Assembly: GCF_000429625.1 (NCBI RefSeq)
Contig: NZ_AUCF01000006.1
Coordinates: 281,580-345,579 of the forward strand
DNA length: 64,000 nt
Direction: 5' to 3'
DNA from: Azospirillum halopraeferens DSM 3675
GTDB taxonomy: Bacteria > Pseudomonadota > Alphaproteobacteria > Azospirillales > Azospirillaceae
The position numbers and the translations under genes were made by a program. Positions 55,196 through 62,906 of the stretch are shown here, piece by piece. The first letter of the stretch is position 1. The number at the start of each line of letters is the position of its first letter. The notes under the pieces are model-generated. The model made no database searches and was not told the DNA's origin. It saw nothing but the letters and a program-made list of their open reading frames with translations.

Positions 55196-55630
55196 ATGCG
55201 GCCCCCGGGGGCCGTCATCCGGGAGACCCGTTCCTTGGCCGATGACCGTGACCTCCGCCGTGCCGCCGCTCCCGTCGGAGGCGCCACCTACACCATTTTC
55301 CTGCGCGATTTCGCAGCACCGGTGGCGGAGCGGGGACGGGAGGGGCGCCGGGTCGCCCGCATCACCATCGAACTGACCGTGCAGCACCCCGGCGCCGGCT
55401 TTCCCGACGACATCACCGCCGTCATGTCCTATGAGGACATCGTGCAGGACCTGCGCGACCTCTGCGCCCGCACCCCGGTCGCCGGCCCCGGCGATCTGGC
55501 GGAGCGGGCGGCGGCCCTCTGCCTGTCCCGATCGCGGGTGCACCGCGCCGGCGTGGAGGTGGAGATCGGCGAGAACGAGGGCGGCGTCGCCGTGACCCGC
55601 GCACGGCCGGCGCAGCACGGGCCGGAGTGA
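55196..55630 (+). CDS. Divergent dihydroneopterin aldolase (FolB)-like protein
   Basis: The 144-residue protein resembles FolB in fold and order of segments: TYTIFLRDFAAP, ARITIELTVQHPG, DDITAVMSYEDIVQDLRDL, and a C-terminal half with DLAERAAALCLSR and HRAGVEVEIGENEGG. The usual IGVY-x-HE block carrying the catalytic Glu is shortened, and the Lys expected in the VEK-like strand is not found. It may not be a normal aldolase. ATG 55196 is chosen, but TTG at 55235 with an upstream GGGAGA is a possible alternative start. It is in the same direction as folK. Confidence 0.68.
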   Translation: MRPPGAVIRETRSLADDRDLRRAAAPVGGATYTIFLRDFAAPVAERGREGRRVARITIELTVQHPGAGFPDDITAVMSYEDIVQDLRDLCARTPVAGPGDLAERAAALCLSRSRVHRAGVEVEIGENEGGVAVTRARPAQHGPE

Positions 55631-55828
55631 TCCGACGGCCGACCGGATGCGCAGATCGTCTAGGCCGTTCGTCGAGGCATACACACCGAAGCGCCGGCTC
55701 CGGTTAGCCAAAGCGTTAGTGACAGAGATTTGCGCGCGTTGGTAGTATCGCTCCGGACGCTCCGGTGCGGAAGGGGGACATCAAGAATCGCACCCGCCGG
55801 CGGCGCCCTATGCCGTGGGAGGAAAGGC

Positions 55829-56011
55829 ATGGACCAGATGCAGACGCTCACCCAACACACGCCCACTCTGGCCGAGATGCTGGACGACCCGATCGTCGTC
55901 GCCGTGATGCGCCGCGACGGGATCAGCCGCGAGCACGTGGTGGATCTTATCGCGCGGGTCCGCCGCAACCTGCGTGACCGGCACCTGCGCAGCGAGTCGC
56001 TGGCAGCCTGA
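55829..56011 (+). CDS. Small hypothetical protein
   Basis: The 60-residue protein starts at ATG 55829 after a strong GGGAGGAAAGGC ribosome-binding site. It contains AEMLDDPIVVAVMRRDGISRE and HVVDLIARVRRNLRDRHL, a predicted all-helical fold. No family was recognised. A strong bidirectional terminator lies 25 bp after the stop codon. This and the clear ribosome-binding site support a real gene. Confidence 0.65.
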   Translation: MDQMQTLTQHTPTLAEMLDDPIVVAVMRRDGISREHVVDLIARVRRNLRDRHLRSESLAA

Positions 56012-56035
56012 ACGGCGCCTTACGGCACGCAAACG

Positions 56036-56070
56036 AAAGGCGTCCGGCGGTCCCCGCCGGACGCCTTTTT
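56036..56070. terminator. Bidirectional intrinsic terminator
   Basis: GGCGTCCGGCGG (56039-56050) pairs with CCGCCGGACGCC (56054-56065) through a 3-base loop. Five T (56066-56070) follow on the plus strand and AAA precedes the stem. It lies between the small plus-strand gene (ends 56011) and the minus-strand copZ-like gene (ends 56092), so it can serve both. Confidence 0.9.
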
Positions 56071-56091
56071 CGTGCCGTTCGGCAACCGCGC

Positions 56092-56295
56092 TCAGGCGGC
56101 CTTGCCCCGGAAATCGAAGCCGGCGCTCTCCACCGCCCGCTGCACCTCGTCATCGGACGCGCCGTCGACCGCCACCGTTCCCGACGGCAGGTCCACCTCC
56201 ACCCGCGCCTGCGGCACCAGTTTCACGATGGCGTTGGTCACCGAGCGGGCGCACCCGCCGCAGGTCATGCCGTCGACCCTGAACGTCTCTGCCAT
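56092..56295 (-). CDS. copZ: Heavy-metal-associated copper chaperone (CopZ-like)
   Basis: This 67-residue protein is a single HMA domain with the metal-binding GMTCGGCARSV motif (CxxC) near residue 10 and a ferredoxin-like fold (VEVDLPSGTVAVDG, then SAGFDF). Such domains bind Cu(I) and deliver it to P-type ATPases. The ATG at 56295 fits the family. No copper ATPase gene lies in the window. The deacetylase and CueR genes lie upstream on the same strand, separated by 44 bp, suggesting a copper-linked operon. Confidence 0.9.
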   Translation of the reverse strand: MAETFRVDGMTCGGCARSVTNAIVKLVPQARVEVDLPSGTVAVDGASDDEVQRAVESAGFDFRGKAA

Positions 56296-56339
56296 GGGAC
56301 TACTCCTCTTCCGGTGGTGTGATCGGTTGGTATTTGGAA

Positions 56340-57449
56340 TTACTCGCAGGCGCAGCGGGCGCGCACGACGGCGCTGAGCGGAACCAGCACGAAGCCGCGC
56401 CGCCGCATCTCGGGAATCCACCCGGCCAGGGCGGCCAGGGTAGCGTCATGGGGATGGCCGATGGCGATGGCGGTGCCGGTGGACCGCGCGATCGCCTCCG
56501 TCCGGGCGAGCTGGGCTTGCACCGCCTCGACGGTGCGGGTGTTGTCCAGGAACACGTCGCGCCCGGCGGACGGCATGCCCAGCCCGCGGGCGATGTCGGG
56601 CCCGACCGTGTCGGGCGTGGTGCGGCTGTCGAGCCACAGCAGGCCGCGCCGGTGCAGTTCCGCCAGCACCGGGGCCATGCCCGCGCGGTTGGCGGTGAAG
56701 CGGCTGCCCATGTGGTTGTTCACGCCCACATAGCCGCCGAACGCCGCCAGGGCCCGATCGAGCCGCTGCACGATCTCGTCCGGCCGGAGCGACACCAGCA
56801 GGGCTCCGGGACCGGGGTCGGCGGGGCCGCCGGGCTCCATGGGCAGATGCACCAGCAGCTCGTGGCCGGCGGACCGGGCCGCGGCGGCGCGGCGCGGCAA
56901 ATCGGTGGCATAAGGCAACCACGCCAGCGTCAACGGACCCGGCAATGCCGCGGCGCGGTCGGAGCGCTTCACGTCGACGCCCATGTCGTCGATGATGATG
57001 GCGATGGCCGGCCGGCCGTCGATCGCCGGGGCCGGTACCGCATGGCGTCGCCAGGCGGGAACGCCTCCCGGTATCGGAACCGGAAGGACGGCCGGCGGCC
57101 GCAGCACGACGGGCTCCGGCAGGACCGAGGGCGGAAGGGGCGGCGGTGCCGGTGCCGCGCGCACCGGCGGCGGCGCCTCGACCACGGGCTCGGCCGGAGC
57201 AGGGTTGTCCGGCGCGGTCGGAGGCGGCGCCGGCGCAACACGAGGCGGAGCCGGGACGGCAGCCACCGGCGCGGCAGGCACGGCGACCGCCACCGCGGCC
57301 GGGGTGTTCGGCGCGGTCGGGGCGGAGTCCCGCAGCGACGCCACCAGGAGGGCAAACCCGAAGACCGCGGCCACTGCCACCAGCGCCAGCAGGATGGGGG
57401 CGACCGTCACCCCGGTGCCGGCTTTGCGCCCGCCGCGACGCCCGGCCAT
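56340..57449 (-). CDS. Divergent polysaccharide deacetylase-family protein
   Basis: The 369-residue protein has a membrane helix near residue 20-40 (ILLALVAVAAVFGFALLVASL). A long Pro/Ala-rich linker (about 50-140) follows. The divergent polysaccharide deacetylase domain shows IAIIIDDMGVD, ELLVHLPMEP, GVNNHMGSRFT, LDSRTTPDTV, and AIGHPHD. The ATG at 57449 shares a base with the cueR stop (TGATG) and has GGAGG upstream, so it is coupled to cueR. Being next to CueR is unusual because family members normally lie near envC, ctpA or rlmH genes. It may act on cell-wall or envelope glycans. Confidence 0.88.
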   Translation of the reverse strand: MAGRRGGRKAGTGVTVAPILLALVAVAAVFGFALLVASLRDSAPTAPNTPAAVAVAVPAAPVAAVPAPPRVAPAPPPTAPDNPAPAEPVVEAPPPVRAAPAPPPLPPSVLPEPVVLRPPAVLPVPIPGGVPAWRRHAVPAPAIDGRPAIAIIIDDMGVDVKRSDRAAALPGPLTLAWLPYATDLPRRAAAARSAGHELLVHLPMEPGGPADPGPGALLVSLRPDEIVQRLDRALAAFGGYVGVNNHMGSRFTANRAGMAPVLAELHRRGLLWLDSRTTPDTVGPDIARGLGMPSAGRDVFLDNTRTVEAVQAQLARTEAIARSTGTAIAIGHPHDATLAALAGWIPEMRRRGFVLVPLSAVVRARCACE

Positions 57450-57889
57450 CAGCCTGCCTCCCCCTCCGGACGGCAGCACGCCGCGGCGATGCCGAGGCGT
57501 GCGGGATCGGCAATGCCGTCGAGGATCGGGCAATCCGGCCGGCCGTCGCCGGCGCAATGGTCCACCAGGTGCTGGAGCGTGCCGCGCATGCTGCGCAGTT
57601 CCGTGATCTTGGCGTCGATGTCCGCGATGTGCTGCAGGGCCAGGGCCCGCACGTCGGCGCTGGCCCGCCCGCGGTCGTTCCACAGGGTGAGCAGCGCCCC
57701 CACCTCCTTGACCGAAAACCCCAGCGAGCGCGCGCTCTGGATGAAGCGCAGCGTCGCCACGTCGCGCTCGCCGTAGACGCGGTAGCCCGCGGCGGTGCGC
57801 CCGGCCGAGGGGATCAGGCCGACGCTCTCGTAATAGCGGATGGTCTTCGCCGGCACGCCGGAGCGCTGGGCGACGGTACCGATGTTCAT
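57449..57889 (-). CDS. cueR: CueR, copper-responsive MerR-family regulator
   Basis: The 146-residue protein has an N-terminal MerR winged helix (MNIGTVAQRSGVPAKTIRYYESVGLI), a dimerisation helix, and a C-terminal metal loop with Cys112 and Cys120 (HCAGDGRPDCPI). These are the same positions as in Escherichia coli CueR, which senses Cu(I). This distinguishes it from ZntR, MerR and SoxR types. A perfect CCTTCC-N7-GGAAGG operator lies upstream at 57952. The stop overlaps the ATG of the deacetylase gene by one base, so the two are coupled. Confidence 0.93.
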   Translation of the reverse strand: MNIGTVAQRSGVPAKTIRYYESVGLIPSAGRTAAGYRVYGERDVATLRFIQSARSLGFSVKEVGALLTLWNDRGRASADVRALALQHIADIDAKITELRSMRGTLQHLVDHCAGDGRPDCPILDGIADPARLGIAAACCRPEGEAG

Positions 57890-57951
57890 GGCGGGTTCCG
57901 ACGGTCCGATGGGGCGCCGCGACGGCGGCGCGCCACGATGCGCACACTGCG

Positions 57952-57974
57952 CCTTCCAGCGGCGGGAAGGTCAA
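57952..57974 (-). promoter_or_regulatory. CueR operator and promoter
   Basis: CCTTCC (57952-57957) and GGAAGG (57965-57970) form a perfect inverted repeat with a 7-bp centre. On the minus strand TTGACC (57974-57969) provides the -35, overlapping the repeat. This leaves the long -35/-10 spacing typical of MerR-family promoters. It lies 63 bp upstream of cueR. Confidence 0.88.
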
Positions 57975-58113
57975 GCCCCTTTTGCGGCCCGGAGGTCGCG
58001 TTCCGTTCGGGGCCTCGCCGCGTTCACCCTGCCGCACGTGTACGAGTTCCTGGATGCGGAGCGTTGAAGCGGGTATGCTGTGCGACCCGTTGGACTTCCC
58101 CCGCGAGAGATCC

Positions 58114-58287
58114 CGGTCGATTCGTAATTTTATCAGCATGAGGTCATCGGCATGGGAGCCGGCAAGTCGGCAGACAAGTAAGCCGCAACAACAAACATCG
58201 TTGTTGCGGCGTTCTGTAAAGGCCAATCCCACCTGATTGCTGACGAGCAGACGCCGCCCGGTAACTCCAATCGAGCGGTCGATTCGT
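58114..58287 (+). promoter_or_regulatory. Leader of the floR-like gene: 12-bp direct repeat and perfect hairpin
   Basis: CGGTCGATTCGT occurs at 58114-58125 and again at 58276-58287, ending one base before the start ATG. Between them, GCCGCAACAAC (58182-58192) and GTTGTTGCGGC (58200-58210) form a perfect 11-bp stem with a 7-base loop. No T-run follows, so a simple terminator is unlikely. The region could act in regulation of the exporter or be a scar of insertion. No other gene is present in 57975-58288. Confidence 0.45.
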
Positions 58288-58288
58288 C

Positions 58289-59503
58289 ATGACCACCACA
58301 CGCCCCGCGTGGGCTTACACCCTGCCGTCAGCACTGCTGCTGATGGCTCCCTTCGACATCCTCGCTTCGCTGGCGATGGATATCTACCTGCCCGTCGTTC
58401 CGGCCATGCCCGGCATCCTGAATACGACGCCGTCCGTGATCCAACTCACGTTGAGCCTCTACATGGTGATGCTCGGCGTGGGACAGGTCGTCTTCGGACC
58501 GATTTCGGATCGCATCGGACGACGGCCGGTCCTGCTTGCGGGCGGAGCGGTTTTCCTCGTTGCGTCTCTCGGAGCGGCGTGGTCATCAACTGCCGCAGCC
58601 TTTGTCGCTTTCCGTCTGCTTCAGGCCGTCGGCGGGTCAGCCGCGCTGGTGGCGACGTTCGCGACGGTTCGGGACGTTTATGCCGGTCGGCCCGAAGGCG
58701 TCGTCATCTATGGCCTTTTCAGTTCGATGTTGGCCTTCGTGCCTGCCGCTGGCCCCATCGCCGGCGCGTTGATCAGCGAGTTTTTCGGGTGGCGGTCAAT
58801 ATTCGTCGCGCTGTCCTTACTGATGTTACCCGCACTTTTGAATGCCGGCTTTCGGTGGCACGAAACCCGCCCGTTGGACCTGGCGCAAACACGCCGATCC
58901 GCTTGGCCGATATTCGCAAGCCCGGCGTTCTGGGTTTACACGGCCGCCTTTAGCGCCGCCATGGGAACCTTCTTTGTCTTCTTCTCGACAGCACCCCGCG
59001 TGCTCATAGGTCAAGCCGGCTATTCCGAGATCGGATTCAGTTTGGCTTTCGCGACCGTGGCACTTGTCATGATCGTGACAACCCGTTTTGCGAAGTCCTT
59101 TGTCGCCGGATGGGGCATCGCAGGGTGCGTGGCGCGCGGGATGGCGCTGCTCGTTTGCGGTGCGGTCCTGTTGGGGATCGGCGAGTTTTTCGGCTCGCCA
59201 TCGTTCCTCAGCTTCGTCCTGCCGATGTGGGTTGTCGCAGTCGGTATTGTCGTCACGGTGTCCGTTACCGCGAATGGCGCTCTTGCACAGTTCGACGACA
59301 TCGCGGGATCGGCGGTCGCGTTCTACTTCTGCATTCAAAGCCTGATCGTCAGCATCGCCGGAACACTGGCGGTAACGCTGCTGGACGGCGACACAGCGTG
59401 GCCCGTGGTCCTTTTCGCCACGGCGATGGCCATACCGGTATCGGCCGGTCTGGCGCTGCTTCGATCCCGAGGGGCCGGCGCCGAGAGGTCGCCGGTCGTC
59501 TGA
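58289..59503 (+). CDS. floR: FloR-like florfenicol/chloramphenicol exporter (MFS)
   Basis: The 404-residue protein has twelve membrane helices of the major facilitator superfamily, drug:H+ antiporter-1 class. N-terminal PFDILASLAMDIYLPVVPAM, helix 2-3 loop GPISDRIGRRPVLLAGG, VATFATVRDVYAGRPEGVVIYG, and the C-terminal end AERSPVV match FloR, as recalled, over the entire length, and the length is identical. Substitutions are scattered. It is also related to CmlA. The coding sequence is visibly poorer in G and C at third positions than the neighbouring genes, indicating transfer. No mobile element adjoins it. No good ribosome-binding site is seen at ATG 58289. It would expel phenicols. Confidence 0.93.
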   Translation: MTTTRPAWAYTLPSALLLMAPFDILASLAMDIYLPVVPAMPGILNTTPSVIQLTLSLYMVMLGVGQVVFGPISDRIGRRPVLLAGGAVFLVASLGAAWSSTAAAFVAFRLLQAVGGSAALVATFATVRDVYAGRPEGVVIYGLFSSMLAFVPAAGPIAGALISEFFGWRSIFVALSLLMLPALLNAGFRWHETRPLDLAQTRRSAWPIFASPAFWVYTAAFSAAMGTFFVFFSTAPRVLIGQAGYSEIGFSLAFATVALVMIVTTRFAKSFVAGWGIAGCVARGMALLVCGAVLLGIGEFFGSPSFLSFVLPMWVVAVGIVVTVSVTANGALAQFDDIAGSAVAFYFCIQSLIVSIAGTLAVTLLDGDTAWPVVLFATAMAIPVSAGLALLRSRGAGAERSPVV

Positions 59504-59548
59504 GCTACCGCCGGCATGCGGACCACTCGTCATCGCGGTCTCGTAAAC

Positions 59549-59577
59549 GGCGGTATCCTGTCCGGCAGGATACCGCC
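59549..59577. terminator. Perfect hairpin downstream of the floR-like gene
   Basis: GGCGGTATCCTG (59549-59560) and CAGGATACCGCC (59566-59577) form a perfect 12-bp stem with a 5-base loop, 46 bp after the floR-like stop. There is no T-tract, so termination is likely but not classical. It may have been carried in with the gene. Confidence 0.5.
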
Positions 59578-59590
59578 CATCCTCCTTGTT

Positions 59591-59725
59591 CCGTTCATTG
59601 CTGTTGCCGAGCACCCGCAGATCCGGTACGCGGCCATGACGCTCGACGTCCGCCGGCCGAGCGTCAACCCGCATGTGAAAGCGCTTGAGGCCTTCGTCCG
59701 GGTCGAAGACGATCTCCTGCATCAT
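59591..59725 (+). pseudogene. Decayed LysR-family regulator fragment
   Basis: In one frame this stretch reads PFIAVAEHPQIRYAAMTLD, then RRPSVNPHVKALEAF, which resembles the LysR winged-helix start (FxxVAExxxxxxAAxxLxxxQPSVSxHxKALE). It has no start codon of its own and breaks off after about 35 residues, so only part of a helix-turn-helix remains. LysR-type genes often lie downstream of floR in mobile contexts. The fragment suggests decay of an acquired segment. The rest of 59504-59806 contains no gene. Confidence 0.45.
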
Positions 59726-59806
59726 CCGGCCCATCGGAAATCGCGGAACCGGCCGGATGACCGGTACCGCAAGCGCCATCCTCCTTCAATATCCGGGAGC
59801 CCGCCC

Positions 59807-60511
59807 ATGCCGCGCACCGCCATCGCCCTGCGCCACGTCCCTTTCGAGGACCTCGGCACCTTCGAATCGGTGCTCACCGCTGCCGGCTATGCGGTGCGTT
59901 ACCATGACGCCGGCGTGGACGACCCGGCGGCGCTGGATGCACTGCGGCCGGACCCGGTGATCGTCCTGGGCGGACCGGTCGGCGTCTACGAGACGGACGC
60001 CTATCCCGTCCTGGCGCAGGAACGCGCGTTCCTGCGGGCGCGCCTGGAGGCCGACCGCCCGACCTTCGGGATTTGCCTTGGCGCCCAGTTGATCGCCGCG
60101 GCGCTCGGCGCGGCCGTCGCCCCGACCGGCACGCCGGAGATCGGCTTCGCGCCCCTGACGCTGACCGGGGCCGGCGCGAACAGTCCCCTGCGCCACCTGC
60201 GCGACGTCCCGGTCCTGCACTGGCACGGCGACATGTTCGAGGTGCCGGACCACGCGGAACGGCTGGCCGAAACGCCGGCCTGCCGCAACCAGGCGTTCCG
60301 GATCGGCACCAACGTGATGGCCGTGCAGTTCCATCCGGAGGCGGACGCGGCCACGGGGTTCGAGCGGTGGCTGATCGGCCACGCCCGGGAACTGGCCGAC
60401 GCCGGCATCGACCCCCGGCGGCTGCGCGCCGAGGCCGGCCGCCACGCCGCAGGGCTGCGCGACGCCGGCCGCGCCATGTTCGCCGAATGGCTGGGGAGCC
60501 TGCGCCCGTGA
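59807..60511 (+). CDS. Class I glutamine amidotransferase-like protein
   Basis: The 234-residue protein has the GATase1 fold with catalytic Cys in FGICLGAQLIAAAL, and His and Glu in AVQFHPEAD. It resembles GuaA-like stand-alone amidotransferases of unknown acceptor (VIVLGGPVGVYETD, PVLHWHGDMFEVPD). ATG 59807 follows GGGAG. In-frame upstream codons contain the LysR-like remnant and are not part of it. Its stop overlaps the start of the MOSC gene (GTGA), so the two are coupled. The acceptor substrate is unknown. Confidence 0.87.
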   Translation: MPRTAIALRHVPFEDLGTFESVLTAAGYAVRYHDAGVDDPAALDALRPDPVIVLGGPVGVYETDAYPVLAQERAFLRARLEADRPTFGICLGAQLIAAALGAAVAPTGTPEIGFAPLTLTGAGANSPLRHLRDVPVLHWHGDMFEVPDHAERLAETPACRNQAFRIGTNVMAVQFHPEADAATGFERWLIGHARELADAGIDPRRLRAEAGRHAAGLRDAGRAMFAEWLGSLRP

Positions 60512-61224
60512 CCGTCTCCCTGAAGGCCCTGCTGGTCGGCACCGTCGCGCCGCTCGGACCGGCCGCGGTGCCGAGCGGCATCGCCAAGCACCCGCTGCTC
60601 GTTCCGGTCCGGCTCGGCCGCGAGGGATTCGCCGGGGATGCCCAAGGGGACCGGCGGCACCACGGCGGGCCGGACAAGGCGGTGCACCACTATCCCTTCG
60701 ACCATTACCCGGCGTGGCGGGGCGAGATCGGCGACCGCGCCGTGCTCGACCGGCCCGGCGCCTTCGGCGAGAACCTCTCGACCCTCGGCCTGACCGAGGC
60801 CGACGTCGCCATCGGCGACATGTTCCGGCTCGGCACCGCGGTCATCGAGGTCAGCCAGGGCCGCCAGCCCTGCTGGAAGCTGAATCACCGCTTCGCCGTC
60901 GCCGACATGGCCCTGCGGGTGCAGCGCAGCGGCCGCACCGGCTGGTACTGCCGCGTCGTGGAGGAGGGCACGGTTGGCCCCGGCGATTCCCTGCGGCTGC
61001 TCGACCGGCACGCGCCGGACTGGACCGTGGAGCGGCTCCGGCGGTTGCTGTACGTGGACCCGTTCGACCGCGACGCCCTCGCCGCCATGGCGGCTCTGCC
61101 CCGTCTGGCCGAGGGCTGGCGCCGCCTGGCCGCGCGCCGCCTCGCCACCGGCGCCGTGGAGGACCAGACGGAGCGCCTGTCCGGTCGCGCCGCGGCGCTG
61201 GAAATCCGCCCCCCGGCCGGTTAG
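60508..61224 (+). CDS. MOSC-domain protein (YiiM-like)
   Basis: The 238-residue protein has a MOSC domain with YiiM-type features: HHGGPDKAVHHYPFDHYPAW, GAFGENLSTLGLTEADVAIGD, and the conserved Cys in VSQGRQPCWKLNHRF. YiiM proteins of enterobacteria reduce N-hydroxylated compounds with a molybdenum cofactor. The C-terminal 3-alpha domain (SLRLLDRHAPDWTVERLRRLL) is present. Translation starts at GTG 60508, overlapping the amidotransferase stop as GTGA. It ends 42 bp before trpG. Confidence 0.88.
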   Translation: MTVSLKALLVGTVAPLGPAAVPSGIAKHPLLVPVRLGREGFAGDAQGDRRHHGGPDKAVHHYPFDHYPAWRGEIGDRAVLDRPGAFGENLSTLGLTEADVAIGDMFRLGTAVIEVSQGRQPCWKLNHRFAVADMALRVQRSGRTGWYCRVVEEGTVGPGDSLRLLDRHAPDWTVERLRRLLYVDPFDRDALAAMAALPRLAEGWRRLAARRLATGAVEDQTERLSGRAAALEIRPPAG

Positions 61225-61266
61225 GGTAACCCCCCGTGAACGAGGCCGGAACGGCGGATCGCTGCC

Positions 61267-61857
61267 ATGCTGCTCCTGATCGATAATTACGACAGCTTCA
61301 CCTACAACCTCGTCCATTACCTGGGCGAGCTGGGGGCCGAGGTGGTGGTGCGCCGGAACGACGCCCTCACGGTCGCCGAGGCGATGGCCATGAAGCCCGA
61401 CGGCATCGTCCTGTCGCCGGGCCCCTGCGATCCCGACAAGGCCGGCATCTGCCTGCCCCTGATCGCCGCGGCGGAGCGGACGCGCATGCCGCTGCTGGGG
61501 GTGTGCCTGGGCCACCAGGCCATCGGGCAGGCGTTCGGCGGCAACGTGATCCGCGCACCGCAGCCCATGCACGGCAAGGTCGACAACATCCTGCACGGCG
61601 GCAAGGGCGTGCTGGCCGGCCTGCCCTCGCCGTTCCGCGCCACCCGCTACCATTCGCTGGTGGTTGAGCGCGGCAGCCTGCCGGACTGCCTGAAGGTGAC
61701 GGGAGAGACCGCCGACGGGCTGATCATGGCGCTGATGCACAAGGAACTGCCCATCCACGGCGTGCAGTTCCACCCCGAGAGCATCGAGAGCGAGCACGGC
61801 CACGCCATCCTGCAAAACTTCCTGAACGCCACGCGCCCGCTGGAGACCGCCGCATGA
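61267..61857 (+). CDS. trpG: TrpG, anthranilate synthase glutamine amidotransferase subunit
   Basis: TrpG supplies ammonia from glutamine to anthranilate synthase, the first step of tryptophan synthesis. The 196-residue protein has the N-terminal [21 protein letters not shown], the oxyanion [11 protein letters not shown], the catalytic Cys in [17 protein letters not shown], and [15 protein letters not shown] with His and Glu. It could also serve as PabA. It lacks an adjacent trpE. It overlaps trpD by ATGA, so trpG, trpD and trpC are in one operon. No leader peptide or attenuator was noticed upstream. Confidence 0.96.
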   Translation: MLLLIDNYDSFTYNLVHYLGELGAEVVVRRNDALTVAEAMAMKPDGIVLSPGPCDPDKAGICLPLIAAAERTRMPLLGVCLGHQAIGQAFGGNVIRAPQPMHGKVDNILHGGKGVLAGLPSPFRATRYHSLVVERGSLPDCLKVTGETADGLIMALMHKELPIHGVQFHPESIESEHGHAILQNFLNATRPLETAA

Positions 61858-62906
61858 GCCAGCCCGTTTCCGGCGACCTCTCCGACATGAAGGCGATCCT
61901 CGCCCGCGTCGCCGCCGGCCGGCGGCTGAGCGAGCAGGAGGCGGGGCTGGCCTTCGACATCATCATGTCGGGCAACGCCACGCCCTCGCAGATGGGCGGC
62001 TTCCTGATGGCGCTGCGGGTGCGCGGCGAGACGGTGGACGAGATCGCCGGGGCGGCGCGCGTCATGCGCGCCAGGGCGGTCCCGATCGAGGCGCCGCCGG
62101 GCACCATCGACACCTGCGGCACCGGCGGCGACGGGGCCGGCACCTACAACATCTCCACCGCCGCCGCCCTGGTCGCCGCCGCCTGCGGCGTGCCCGTCGC
62201 CAAGCACGGCAACCGCGCCATGTCGTCCAAGTCGGGCGCCGCCGACGTGCTGGCCGCCCTGGGCGTCAACCTGGACTGCGACATGGCCCTGGTGCGCAAG
62301 GCCCTGTGGGAGGCCGGCATCGGCTTCCTGATGGCGCCGCGCCACCACCTGGCCATGCGCAACGTCGGCCCGACCCGGGTCGAGTTGGGCACGCGCACCG
62401 TGTTCAACCTGCTGGGCCCCCTGTCCAACCCGGCCGGCGCCAAACGCCAGCTCCTCGGCGTCTACGCCGCGGAGTGGGTGGAGCCGCTGGCCCACGTGCT
62501 GAAGCGCCTGGGGTCGGACAGCGCCTGGGTGGTGCACGGCTCCGACGGGCTGGACGAGATCACCACCACCGGGCCGACGCGGGTGGCCCAGCTCCGCCAC
62601 GGCGAGGTGACGGTGTTCGAGGTGGACCCGCAGGACGCCGGCCTGTTCCGCGCCTCCCCCGAGGCGCTGAAGGGCGGCGATGCGGAGACCAACGCCGCCG
62701 CCATCCGCGAGCTGCTGGACGGCGCCACGGGTCCTTACCGCGACATTGTGCTGCTGAACGCCGCCGCCGCGCTGGTGGTCGCCGGCAAGGCTGACGACCT
62801 GCGCGGCGGCGCCGACCTCGCCCGCCACGCCATCGACGGCGGCGGTGCGCGCGACGTGCTGCGCCGCCTGGTCGCCATCACCAACGAAACGGTTTCCGCC
62901 GCATGA
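61854..62906 (+). CDS. trpD: TrpD, anthranilate phosphoribosyltransferase
   Basis: TrpD joins anthranilate to phosphoribosyl pyrophosphate. The 350-residue protein has the helical N-terminal domain ([34 protein letters not shown]), the PRPP-binding [41 protein letters not shown], and [20 protein letters not shown]. All conserved glycines and the metal-binding residues appear present. Its start overlaps the trpG stop and its end overlaps the trpC start, both as ATGA. The length is normal. Confidence 0.97.
   Translation: MSQPVSGDLSDMKAILARVAAGRRLSEQEAGLAFDIIMSGNATPSQMGGFLMALRVRGETVDEIAGAARVMRARAVPIEAPPGTIDTCGTGGDGAGTYNISTAAALVAAACGVPVAKHGNRAMSSKSGAADVLAALGVNLDCDMALVRKALWEAGIGFLMAPRHHLAMRNVGPTRVELGTRTVFNLLGPLSNPAGAKRQLLGVYAAEWVEPLAHVLKRLGSDSAWVVHGSDGLDEITTTGPTRVAQLRHGEVTVFEVDPQDAGLFRASPEALKGGDAETNAAAIRELLDGATGPYRDIVLLNAAAALVVAGKADDLRGGADLARHAIDGGGARDVLRRLVAITNETVSAA

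Noticed and set aside
57975..58288. Insertion sequence or ISCR element left of the floR-like gene
   Set aside because: No transposase fragment, terminal inverted repeat or known ISCR end could be seen; only the direct repeat and hairpin are present.
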